Shown: in pieces, positions 7,568 to 16,658 of the stretch
How positions within the stretch are numbered: position 1 is the first letter of the stretch
Layout of the letters: each line of letters opens with the position of its first letter
The notes under the pieces: model-generated
Told to the model about the DNA's origin: nothing
Databases searched by the model: none
What the model saw: the letters and a program-made list of their open reading frames with translations, nothing else
Program-made: the position numbers and the translations under genes
Assembly: GCA_963724735.1 (NCBI GenBank)
Contig: CAVRVX010000038.1
Span: 58,286-122,285, forward strand
Direction of reading: 5' to 3'
Source of the DNA: Rhodoplanes sp963724735
Lineage (GTDB): Bacteria > Pseudomonadota > Alphaproteobacteria > Rhizobiales > Xanthobacteraceae
DNA length: 64,000 nucleotides

Positions 7568-10500
7568 ATGAACGAGACCGTGAAAAAGCCCGCCCGCGAC
7601 TATTCGAAGACGCTGTTCCTGCCCAAGACCGAGTTCCCCATGCGGGCCGGCCTGCCCCAGCGCGAGCCGGAGATCCTCGCGCGCTGGGAGAAGCTCGGCC
7701 TGTACGAGCGGCTGCGCGCGGCGGCCCGCGGGCGCGACCGCTTCATCCTGCATGACGGGCCGCCCTACGCCAACGGGCACATCCATATCGGCACCGCGCT
7801 CAACAAAATCCTCAAGGACCTCGTCACCCGCAGCCAGCAGATGCTCGGCTTCGATTCGAATTACGTGCCGGGTTGGGACTGCCACGGCCTGCCGATCGAA
7901 TGGAAGATCGAGGAGGAGAACTACCGCGCCAAGGGCAAGGCGAAGCCCGACCTCTCCAACCCGGCGGCGATGATCGCGTTCCGCCAGGAATGCCGCGCCT
8001 ATGCCCAGCACTGGCTCAACGTGCAGCGCGAGGAATTCAAGCGCCTTGGCGTCGTCGGCGACTGGGATCATCCCTACACGACGATGAGCTTTCCCGCCGA
8101 GGCGCAGATCGCCCGCGAACTGATGAAGTTCGCCGCGGGCGGCACGCTTTATCGCGGGTCGAAGCCGGTGATGTGGTCGGTGGTGGAAAAGACCGCGCTC
8201 GCCGAGGCCGAGGTCGAATACGAGGATTACACCAGCGACACGGTGTGGGTGAAGTTTCCGGTGTTTCTGGCAGGGACCCGCATCGCGATCGAGGCTGGCA
8301 GCAACCCAGCACTGATAGAGGCTCTAGGGCGTGTTGCGAAAGCGTCGGTCGTCATCTGGACGACAACGCCATGGACGTTGCCCGGCAACCGCGCCATCTG
8401 TTTTTCGTCCAAGATCTCCTACGGACTATACAAAGTCACCGACGCGCCTGCCGACAACTGGGCGAAGGTTGGCGACGAGCTGATCATCGCCGACGCGCTC
8501 GCGGAAGACGTATTTGGGCAATCTCGCGTCACCGGATTTAGGAAGGTGCAGTCCGTAACCAGCGACATGTTGCTTGGCGTCATCTGCAATCACCCGCTAG
8601 CTGCGCTTGGTTACGAATTCAAGGTCCCCCTTCTCGCAGGCGAGCACGTGGACGAGAGCACTGGAACGGGCTTCGTCCATACTGCGCCGAGCCATGGCCG
8701 CGAGGACTTCGACATCTGGATAGCGCATGCGCGCGAGCTGAAAGAGCGCGGCATCGACACGCATATCCCTTATCCGGTAGACGCGGACGGGAAGTTCACC
8801 AAGGACGCGCCCGGTTTTGAGGGTCTGCGCGTCATCACCGAAACCGGCGAGAAGGGCGAAGCCAACGAGGCGGTGATCAAGGCGCTCGAAAAGGCCGGCA
8901 TGCTGGTCGCGCGCGGCAAGCTCAAACACCAGTATCCGCATTCCTGGCGCTCGAAAAAGCCGGTGATCTTCCGCAACACGCCGCAATGGTTCATCGCGAT
9001 GGACGTGCCCATCTCGGATGCGCCCCCTGCGGAGGCAGACTGACCGGCGCTCGCCTCCTCTTCGCCTCTCCCCGGCGGGGAGAGGCCGCGAGCGGAGCGA
9101 GCGGGTGAGGGGGAACACACCGCGCCGGCGAGTCACGCTCCCCCTCACCCGACGCCTTCGGCGTCGACCTCTCCCCCAGGGGAGAGGTGAATCGAGTCGG
9201 CTCATCTGCAGAATCCGCTCCCCCTCACCCGACGCCTTCGGCGTCGACCTCTCCCCTTAGGGGAGAGGTTAGCGAGGGCATAGCCGCAGTGCCTAAGGCC
9301 CGGCCCGGCGACACGCTGCGTGCCCGCGCGCTTGCCGCCATCGAGGCGACGCGCTGGGTGCCCCCGCAAGGCGAGAACCGCATCACCGGCATGATCGAGA
9401 ACCGGCCCGACTGGGTGATCTCGCGCCAGCGCGCCTGGGGCGTGCCGATCACGCTGTTCGTGCGCGAGCGCGCGGGCGACCTCGAAGTGCTGCAGGACGC
9501 CCGCGTCAATCAGCGAATCGCCGACGCCTTCGAGCAAGAGGGCGCGGACGCCTGGTATGCGGAAGGCGCGCGTGAGCGCTTTCTCTCCGGCCTGGTCGAG
9601 AACCCCGCCGATTGGCAAAAGATCGACGACATTCTCGATGTGTGGTTCGACTCCAGGCTCGACGCATGCCTTCGTGCTGGAGGACCCGCGGCATTTCCCC
9701 GCGTTTGCAGGCCTGCGGCGCAAGATCGACGGCGGCCCCGACACCATCCTCTATCTCGAAGGCTCCGACCAGCATCGCGGCTGGTTCCATTCCTCGCTGC
9801 TCGAATCCTGCGGCACGCGCGGGCGCGCGCCCTTCGACGCGGTCGTCACCCACGGCTTCACGCTCGACGAGCACGGCCGCAAAATGTCGAAGTCGCTCGG
9901 CAACACGATCGCGCCGCAGGACGTGATCCGTGAGCACGGCGCCGACATTCTGCGCCTGTGGGTCGCCTCCTGCGACTACTGGGACGATCAGCGCATCGGC
10001 CCGGAAATCCTCAAGACCACGGTCGACACCTACCGCAAGCTGCGCAACACGATCCGCTGGATGCTGGGCAATCTCGCGCATCTCCGCGAGGAGGATCGCG
10101 TGCGGGCCGAGCGCATGCCGGCGCTCGAACGCTACATGCTGCATCGCCTCGCCGAGCTCGACGCGCTGGTGCGCGAGGCGTATGCGGGCTTCGACTACAA
10201 GCGCATCTTCGCCGCCCTCAACCAGTTCATGACGGTCGATCTCTCCGCCTTCTATTTCGATATCCGCAAGGACGCGCTCTATTGCGACCCGATCTCCTCG
10301 CTCACGCGCAAGTCCTGCCTCACCACGCTCGACCGCCTGTTCCGCTGCACCGTGACCTGGCTCGCGCCCATGCTCTGCTTCACCGCCGAGGAAGCCTGGC
10401 TCGCGCGCTATCCGTCGAACGATGGCTCGGTGCATCTCGAGCTTTTCCCCGACGTGCCAGCGGATTGGCGCAACGACACGCTTGCGGATCAATGGCGCAA

Positions 10501-10882
10501 GGTCCGCACCGTGCGCCGCGTCGTCACCGGCGCGCTCGAAGTCGAGCGGGCGGCCAAGCGAATTGGTTCTTCCCTCGAAGCGGACCCGTTCGTCTACGTC
10601 TCCAACGAGGAGCTGTTCAACGCGATGGTGGATGTGGACCTCGCGGAAATCTGCATCACCTCGGCGGGCACGCTGATTAAAGGCGACGGCCCCGCCGACG
10701 CGTTCCGCCTCCCCGACGTGCCCGGCGTCGCGGTCGTCCCGCAACGCGCGCAGGGGCGGAAATGTGCCCGCTCATGGAAGATTTCGCTTCATGTGGGGGA
10801 CGACGCCAAATATCCGGATGTGACTCCGCGCGACGCTCAGGCCTTGCGTGAACTGGACGCGCTCTATCCGCCGGCGGAGTGA
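7568..10882 (+). pseudogene. ileS: isoleucyl-tRNA synthetase, interrupted (repeat insertion and frameshift)
   Basis: Frame A (7568-9043, 491 aa) carries the HIGH-type motif NGHIHIGT, the CHGLPIEWK region and the editing domain. At about 9040 a GC-rich palindromic cluster of ~250 bp intervenes and creates a TGA. The protein resumes at about 9292 (RPGDTLRARALAAIEATRW) in a different frame. At about 9655 one extra A in the WFDSGSTHAF region moves reading back to the original frame, which runs with RKMSKSLGN (KMSKS loop) to 10882. All expected domains are present. An essential gene in this state implies an assembly error, a second copy elsewhere, or a mixed population. It sits in the usual ribF-ileS-lspA order. 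Confidence 0.88.
9045..9290. repeat. cluster of three GC-rich palindromic repeat units
   Basis: Three hairpins built on CCTCTCCCC/GGGGAGAGG lie at 9065-9085, 9167-9188 and 9247-9269. Units two and three share a longer direct repeat (CGCTCCCCCTCACCCGACG followed by a CCTTCGGCGTCGACCTCTCC-type segment) and each has an extra GACGCC-TTC-GGCGTC hairpin. Unit one is in opposite orientation. The style matches small palindromic repeats scattered in rhizobial genomes. Here the cluster lies inside ileS coding sequence. Confidence 0.85.
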
Positions 10883-10932
10883 GAAAAGAAGTGCGCATTG
10901 AAGGCCGCACAAGCCGGCGGCTCCTTGCAGGC

Positions 10933-11499
10933 ATGCCTCTGATGGACGACAAGCAGAGCGCGGAACGCCCACAACTTGGCGATGCTCGTCGGAGTAGCAT
11001 TCGCCTCTCTCCGCTCGCGCTTGGCCTGCTCGTCGCGGCCGGGACGGTTGTTCTCGACCAGGCGCTCAAGCTTTGGCTCCTATTCGGGCTCGACCTCGAA
11101 ACGCGCGCCCCGATCCGTGTGACCCCCTTTCTCGACCTTGTGGCTGTCTGGAATACCGGCATCAGCTACGGCCTGTTCCCGCAGAACGGCCCGGTCGGGC
11201 AATTGCTGCTCCTCGGTTTCAAGGCGGCGGCGGTGGCGCTGCTGTCGGTATGGCTCTCGCGGGCCGGAACCCGGCTCACCGCGGTCGCGCTCGGCCTCAT
11301 CATTGGCGGCGCCGTCGGGAACGCCATCGACCGGCTCGCCTTCGGAGCGGTGTTCGATTTCGTCCTGCTCCACCTCTCAACGGCAAATCTCAACTTCCGA
11401 TGGTACGTGTTCAACCTCGCGGATGTGGCCATCGTGGCGGGCGTAATCGGCCTCCTCTCCGATGCTTTGGTAGGCAAAAACGCCGTAAAAGCGCCCTGA
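10933..11499 (+). CDS. lspA: prolipoprotein signal peptidase II
   Basis: 188 aa from ATG 10933; an in-frame GTG at 10879 overlaps the ileS stop and is an alternative. There are four membrane segments. The catalytic aspartates are in GNAIDRLAFGAVFDF and FNLADVAIVAG, the two classic family blocks. An early motif VVLDQALKLW matches the conserved first helix. The enzyme cleaves lipoprotein signal peptides in the inner membrane. It follows ileS directly, which is its usual place in Proteobacteria. Confidence 0.93.
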   Translation: MPLMDDKQSAERPQLGDARRSSIRLSPLALGLLVAAGTVVLDQALKLWLLFGLDLETRAPIRVTPFLDLVAVWNTGISYGLFPQNGPVGQLLLLGFKAAAVALLSVWLSRAGTRLTAVALGLIIGGAVGNAIDRLAFGAVFDFVLLHLSTANLNFRWYVFNLADVAIVAGVIGLLSDALVGKNAVKAP

Positions 11500-11576
11500 T
11501 CCCGCGTATACAGAAGGCTGGCCATGCGATCCGCCGCAACCCGGCGTTGATCGTGGATGGGGACGGGGGAAAAACC

Positions 11577-12269
11577 ATGCCGGAGTGTTTTTCGACGCGA
11601 GGGTTTGCGCGCGCCGCGTTGGCTTGCCTGGTCGCCAGCGTCCTCTTGTGCGCCGGCGGTATCGGCCCGACCTTTGCGGACGATGACGATGACGAACTTC
11701 CCGACGTCAAGGCGATGCGCGGGATCATGCGCGGCCTTGGATTGAAGCGGGGCGACGAGGCCCCTATCGAATATCGCGAACGTTCTCCCCTCGTTGTGCC
11801 GCCGAGCCGCGATCTGCCGCCGCCCGTCGATCCCGCCCTCGCGGAGCGCAATCCCGCGTGGCCAGTGGATCCAGACGTGAGCGGGCGACGAGCGGTCGCA
11901 AAGCGCAAGGCGAAGGCGATCGACTGGGAGGAGGAGTCACGCCCGCTGAGTCCTGCCCAGCTCAACAAACGAACGGCCGACGGTCCCGGCCCATCGCCGA
12001 CGGCCACCAAGCCGTCGGAAGAATTGATGAACCAGATGAAACCATGGGAGCTTGGCTTCAAGGGCTGGGGCAGCATCCGCAAGATGTTCGGCGCCGAGCC
12101 GGCGCCCGAAAGCAGCACGTTCGTCCGTGAGCCGGAGCGCACCAGCTTGACCCAGCCGCCGCCCGGCTATCTAACGCCTTCGCCCAGTCAGCCGTATGGA
12201 ATCAGCAAGGCCGACGTCAAGCCGAGCACGCCCATGCCCGTGGACCAGGCAGTCGGGACCGATCGCTGA
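11577..12269 (+). CDS. exported proline-rich protein of unknown function
   Basis: 230 aa. A clear Sec signal peptide (about residues 1-33, ending near GPTFADD) is followed by an acidic patch DDDDDELPD and a low-complexity, Pro-rich and charged body with no recognised domain. The motif MKPWELGFKGWGSIRKMFG near residue 160 is the most structured part. It lies between lspA and a pair of M16 peptidases. A protein of this type in this place recurs in related genomes as far as I recall. There is no lipobox cysteine, so it should be soluble in the periplasm. Function unknown. Confidence 0.7.
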   Translation: MPECFSTRGFARAALACLVASVLLCAGGIGPTFADDDDDELPDVKAMRGIMRGLGLKRGDEAPIEYRERSPLVVPPSRDLPPPVDPALAERNPAWPVDPDVSGRRAVAKRKAKAIDWEEESRPLSPAQLNKRTADGPGPSPTATKPSEELMNQMKPWELGFKGWGSIRKMFGAEPAPESSTFVREPERTSLTQPPPGYLTPSPSQPYGISKADVKPSTPMPVDQAVGTDR

Positions 12270-12494
12270 CTGAACGTGCTGCACTCTGACGGCGCCCTGC
12301 CAGCAGGCTCGGCGGGGTGGGCGTCCGCATTGTTTGCACGCCGGTAACCGGAACCATCTAGCGTCCGGCGCTCGCCGCCGCCGCATGGCGCGTTTTCCGG
12401 GCTGCGGACGCCCGAACGTGACCGTTTTGTCATTTGAGACGGCGGCACGTTTCAGAAAGAATACGCGGCCAACAAGCTCAACGAGGTTACTGTG

Positions 12495-13862
12495 ATGGGT
12501 CGGCCAATCACTCGTGCTGCCCTGGCTGCCTTCGCCTTCGTCGTGGCGGGATCCATCGCGCCCGTGCGCGCCGAGCAGATTCAGGTGAGCGACTTCAAGC
12601 TCCCCAACGGATTGCAGGTGATCGTCATCCCCGATCACCGGACGCCGGTGGTGACCCACATGATTTATTACAAGGTCGGATCGGCCGACGAGCCGCCGGG
12701 CAAGTCGGGCATCGCCCATTTCCTCGAGCATCTCATGTTCAAGGGCACCGCGAAGAATCCGGCGGGACGCTTCTCGAAGACGCTTGCCACCATCGGCGGG
12801 CAGGAGAATGCCTTCACCACCGCCGACTACACCGGCTATTTCCAGCGAGTGCCGCGCGAGTTCCTCGGAGACGTGATGGAGTTCGAGGCCGACCGCATGA
12901 CCGGCCTGGTGCTCAGCGACGCGAATGTGCTGCCCGAGCGCGACGTCGTGCTGGAAGAATACAATATGCGCGTTGCAAACAACCCGGAGGCGCGCCTCGG
13001 CGAGCAGATCTCGGCCGCGCTTTATCTCAATCATCCCTATGGACGGCCGGTGATCGGCTGGCGGCCGGAAATTGAAAAGCTCAACCGGGAGGATGCGCTC
13101 GCCTTCTACCGGCGTTTCTACGGGCCGAACAATGCCGTTGTCGTGATCGCCGGCGACGTCAATCCCGACGAGGTCAGGGCGCTCGCCGAGAAGAGCTATG
13201 GCGCCGTCCCCAAGAGCGCCGACACCGAGACGCGCTTGCGCCCGCGCGAGCCTACTCCCGTCGCGGTGCGCAAGGTGACGATGGATGATCCGCGGGTGGC
13301 GCAGCCGAGCGTTTCTCGCAGCTATCTCGTGCCGTCTTACGCGACGGCGCCGCGCGACGAGGCCGAAGCGATTGACGTCCTGGCGCAGATCCTTGGCGGT
13401 GGATCCAACAGCCGGCTTTATCGTCACCTGGTGGTCGACAAGCGGCTCGCCACCAGCGCCGGCGCGGCTTATCAGGGCTCGGCGGTCGATCCGACCAGGT
13501 TCGCCATCTACGCCGCCCCGCAACCCGGCACCTCCCTGCCCGATCTCGAGAACGAGATCGACGTGGTCATTGCCGAGGTCGCCGCCGATGGAGTGACCGC
13601 AGACGAGCTGGAACGCGCCAAGACGCGGATGATCGCCGACGCGACCTACGCGCAGGACAACCAGTCGAGCATGGCGCGCTGGTTCGGGGTCGCGCTGAGC
13701 ACCGGTTCGACGGTGCAGGACGTCCTCACTTGGCCCGATCGCATCAAAGCGGTGACCGCCGCCCAGGTGCAGTCGGCGGCAAAGACCTGGCTCGACAAGC
13801 GACGTTCCGCCACCGGCTATCTGGTGAAGGCCCTGCCGAAACCTGAGGAGAAGCGCTCGTGA
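12495..13862 (+). CDS. M16 zinc metallopeptidase, catalytic subunit
   Basis: 456 aa with a signal peptide (about 1-27). The inverted zinc motif HFLEH gives His75, Glu78 and His79, and the distal Glu lies in the helix around VVLEEYN. The C-terminal half repeats the M16 fold. This is the active member of a two-gene periplasmic M16 pair, as the next gene lacks the zinc motif. The downstream start overlaps its end (GTGA), implying coupled translation and a heterodimer. Such pairs degrade peptides in the periplasm. GTG 12492 is an alternative start. Confidence 0.9.
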   Translation: MGRPITRAALAAFAFVVAGSIAPVRAEQIQVSDFKLPNGLQVIVIPDHRTPVVTHMIYYKVGSADEPPGKSGIAHFLEHLMFKGTAKNPAGRFSKTLATIGGQENAFTTADYTGYFQRVPREFLGDVMEFEADRMTGLVLSDANVLPERDVVLEEYNMRVANNPEARLGEQISAALYLNHPYGRPVIGWRPEIEKLNREDALAFYRRFYGPNNAVVVIAGDVNPDEVRALAEKSYGAVPKSADTETRLRPREPTPVAVRKVTMDDPRVAQPSVSRSYLVPSYATAPRDEAEAIDVLAQILGGGSNSRLYRHLVVDKRLATSAGAAYQGSAVDPTRFAIYAAPQPGTSLPDLENEIDVVIAEVAADGVTADELERAKTRMIADATYAQDNQSSMARWFGVALSTGSTVQDVLTWPDRIKAVTAAQVQSAAKTWLDKRRSATGYLVKALPKPEEKRS

Positions 13863-15223
13863 GCGGCTTTATCTGGATGTGCACGCGCCGCGCCGCGTTG
13901 CGCATCGCGCTCGTCCTCGCGCTCTCGGCGGGGTTTTCATGGCCGGCGCTGGCGACGACGATCGAGCGCGTCACCAGCCCGGGCGGTATTGAAGCGTGGC
14001 TCGTGCGCGAAACCTCGCTGCCGTTGATCGCAATGGAGTTTGCCTTCCGCGGCGGATCGAGCCAGGATCCCGAGGCCAAACCCGGCCTCGCCTACATGCT
14101 GACGACGCTGCTCGACGAGGGCGCCGGCGATCTCAACTCGCAGGCCTTCAGCGGACGCCTCGAATCGAAGGCGATCGAACTCAAATTCAACGCCGGCCGC
14201 GACACTATCACCGGGTCGCTGCGGACGATCCTCGAGCATCGCGACGAGGCGTTCGGCCTGCTGAAGCTTTCGCTCACCGCGCCGCGTTTCGATCCGGAGG
14301 CGGTCGAACGCATGCGCGCGCAGATTCTCGCTCAGCTGCGCCGCGAGAGCGTTCAGCCGGACGATCGCGCCGGCAAGCAATGGTGGGCGACTGCGTTTGC
14401 GGGCCACCCCTACGGTCATGACGTCCACGGCACGATCGAAAGCATCGAGGCGATCAGCGCCGACGACCTCAGGGCCTATATCGGCCGCATCTTTGCTCGC
14501 GACACGCTCAAGATCGCGATCGTCGGCAATCTCGACGCGGCGACTGCCGTCCAGCTGATCGATTCGGTCTTCGGAAGCCTGCCGGCGCAGGCCGATCTCA
14601 CGCCGGTGCCGAATACCACGCCGCAGGCGCTCGGCAGCCGCGTGGCGGTGCCGCTCGACGTGGCGCAATCGTCGCTGGTGTTTGGCGGCCAGGGATTGGC
14701 GCGCCGCGACCCGGATTACATGGCCGCCTATATCGTCAATCACATCCTCGGCGGCGGCGCATTCTCCTCGCGGCTTTATCATGAGGTGCGTGAAACGCGC
14801 GGGCTTGCCTATTCAGTCTACTCGATGCTTCTGCCGCTAAAGCATACGGCCTTGTTTCTGGCGTCGACGGGAACGCGCGCCGACCGCGCCGCCGAGACGC
14901 TTCAGGTCATCGAGACCGAAATCCGCCGGATGGCGCGCGACGGACCGACGGCGGACGAACTCGCCAAGGCGAAGTCGTTCCTCAAGGGGTCCTATGCGCT
15001 CGCCTTCGACGCATCGCCCAAGATCGCGAACCAGCTCGTGCAAATCCAGCTCGAGGAGCTGGGAATCGACTATATCGACAAGCGCAACGGATTGATCGAC
15101 GCGGTCACGCTCGATGACGCCAAACGGGTGGCGCAATTGCTTTTCTCGGGCGAGTTCCTGGTCACCATCGCGGGACCCGCGCAAGACCTTACCGGCAAGG
15201 ACGCAGCCGCGCGCGCCCAGTAG
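13859..15223 (+). CDS. M16 peptidase-like partner lacking the zinc motif
   Basis: 454 aa starting at GTG 13859, with a signal peptide (about 1-32). The position of HxxEH is occupied by a GLAYMLTTLLDEGAGDL-type segment, so zinc cannot be bound there. The C-terminal half keeps the Arg/Tyr substrate-binding pair in FSSRLYHEVRETRGLAYSVYS. In this family one chain supplies the metal and the other the R/Y pair, so the two overlapping genes should form one protease. I infer a structural or substrate-binding role. Confidence 0.88.
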   Translation: MSGFIWMCTRRAALRIALVLALSAGFSWPALATTIERVTSPGGIEAWLVRETSLPLIAMEFAFRGGSSQDPEAKPGLAYMLTTLLDEGAGDLNSQAFSGRLESKAIELKFNAGRDTITGSLRTILEHRDEAFGLLKLSLTAPRFDPEAVERMRAQILAQLRRESVQPDDRAGKQWWATAFAGHPYGHDVHGTIESIEAISADDLRAYIGRIFARDTLKIAIVGNLDAATAVQLIDSVFGSLPAQADLTPVPNTTPQALGSRVAVPLDVAQSSLVFGGQGLARRDPDYMAAYIVNHILGGGAFSSRLYHEVRETRGLAYSVYSMLLPLKHTALFLASTGTRADRAAETLQVIETEIRRMARDGPTADELAKAKSFLKGSYALAFDASPKIANQLVQIQLEELGIDYIDKRNGLIDAVTLDDAKRVAQLLFSGEFLVTIAGPAQDLTGKDAAARAQ

Positions 15224-15316
15224 ACGCCGGCTTCGCACGGGAGCAGAACGGTCCGCGGACGCGGCAAGCGCCGCGCCGCATAAGACCTGTTTGCAGGCTG
15301 CTGGCGGCGAGCCGAC

Positions 15317-15739
15317 ATGATCCGCATCACCGACACGATCGCGATCGGCGAGGACGAGATCTCCGAGCGCTTCATCCGCGCCGCGGGCCCTGGCGGGCAG
15401 AACGTGAACAAGGTCGCGAGCGCCGTGCAGTTGCGTTTCGACGCGCTGCGCTCGCCCGCGCTGCCGGAGGACGTGCGCGCCCGCCTGCTCCGCCTGGCCG
15501 GCCGCCGCGCCACGCGTTCCGGCGTGCTCGTCATCACCGCCCAGCGATTCCGCACGCAGGAGCGCAACCGGGAAGACGCGGTCGAGCGGCTGATCGCGCT
15601 GATCCGGCAGGCCGCCGTACGGCCGGTCGCGCGCCGCCCTACCCGGCCGACCGCGGCCTCGCGCGAGCGCAGGCTCGCGAGCAAGAAACGCCGTGCCGGC
15701 GTCAAGTCGCTGCGCGGCGCCCCGCTTGCCGACGAATAG
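15317..15739 (+). CDS. arfB: alternative ribosome-rescue factor, peptidyl-tRNA hydrolase
   Basis: 140 aa. The GGQ catalytic motif is at residues 26-28 in RAAGPGGQNVNKV, with a basic C-terminal tail (RPTRPTAASRERRLASKKRR) that enters the mRNA channel of stalled ribosomes. Its length and lack of codon-recognition domains separate it from release factors RF1/RF2. It releases nascent chains on ribosomes stalled without a stop codon. It is a single gene, with a shared terminator hairpin against sdhB. Confidence 0.92.
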   Translation: MIRITDTIAIGEDEISERFIRAAGPGGQNVNKVASAVQLRFDALRSPALPEDVRARLLRLAGRRATRSGVLVITAQRFRTQERNREDAVERLIALIRQAAVRPVARRPTRPTAASRERRLASKKRRAGVKSLRGAPLADE

Positions 15740-15756
15740 CGGCCGGAAACGGCAAA

Positions 15757-15779
15757 GGGCGCGGCTTGCCGCCGCGCCC
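15757..15779. terminator. bidirectional hairpin between arfB and sdhB
   Basis: Perfect 9-bp stem GGGCGCGGC / GCCGCGCCC with loop TTGCC, preceded by AAA. It sits between convergent arfB and sdhB and can serve both. Confidence 0.6.
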
Positions 15780-15804
15780 CGGTCAACCATAAGGCCCGAC
15801 TGCG

Positions 15805-16593
15805 TCAGATCTTCTGCCGCTCGACCATCAGCTTCTTCAATTCGGCGATCGCCTTCGCCGGGTTGAGACTCTTCGGGCAGGCCTTGGAGCAGTTGAGAAT
15901 GGTCACGCAGCGGTAGAGCCGGAACGGGTCCTCGAGCTGGTCAAGCCGCTCGCCGGTCGCCTCGTCGCGGGAGTCGATCACCCAGCGATAGGCGTGCAGG
16001 AGCGAAGCGGGACCAAGATAGCGGTCCGGATTCCACCAGTATTCCGGGCACGAGGTCGAGCAGCAGGCGCACAGGATGCATTCGTAGAGGCCATCGAGCT
16101 TTTCGCGGTCCTCTCGGCTCTGCCGCCACTCTTTCTCCGGCGGCGGCGTCTCCGTCTGCAGCCAGGGCTGGATCATCGCGTGCTGGGCGAAGAAATTCGA
16201 CAGGTCGGGAACGAGGTCCTTGATCACCGGCTGATGCGGCAGCGGATAGATGCGGATCGCGCCCTTGACCTCGCTCATGTCCTTGGTGCAGGCGAGCGTG
16301 TTCTGCCCGTCGATGTTCATCGCGCAAGAGCCGCAGATGCCCTCCCGGCAGGAGCGGCGGAAGGTGAGCGTCGGATCGATGTTGTTCTTGATCCAGAGGA
16401 GTCCATCCAGGACCATCGGCCCGCAATCGTCGAGATTGACCGTATACGTGTCGAGCCGCGGATTTTTTCCGTCGTCCGGATTCCAGCGATAGATGTTGTA
16501 TTCGCGCAGATTAGTCGCGCCCCGCGGCGCCGGCCAGACCTTGCCTTCGGTGACGCGCGAGTTCTTGGGCAGGGTGAATTCGACCATGATCAA
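15805..16593 (-). CDS. sdhB: succinate dehydrogenase iron-sulfur subunit
   Basis: 262 aa. The 2Fe-2S ligands are in CREGICGSCAM. The 4Fe-4S and 3Fe-4S ligands are in CILCACCSTSCP and CSKACPKSLNP. The protein carries electrons from the SdhA flavin to quinone in complex II at the inner membrane. It is the last gene of the minus-strand sdhCDAB operon, 65 bp after sdhA. Confidence 0.97.
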   Translation of the reverse strand: MIMVEFTLPKNSRVTEGKVWPAPRGATNLREYNIYRWNPDDGKNPRLDTYTVNLDDCGPMVLDGLLWIKNNIDPTLTFRRSCREGICGSCAMNIDGQNTLACTKDMSEVKGAIRIYPLPHQPVIKDLVPDLSNFFAQHAMIQPWLQTETPPPEKEWRQSREDREKLDGLYECILCACCSTSCPEYWWNPDRYLGPASLLHAYRWVIDSRDEATGERLDQLEDPFRLYRCVTILNCSKACPKSLNPAKAIAELKKLMVERQKI

Positions 16594-16658
16594 TTTCCCA
16601 AAGGCTTAAGCCGAGTTGGCGTCCTACGCCGAAAGCCGATTATTCCTGAGACATCCCC

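Noticed and set aside
9045..9290. Hairpin cluster as a transcription terminator or riboswitch
   Set aside because: It lies inside ileS homology with matching sequence on both sides and repeats the same unit three times, as mobile palindromic repeats do.
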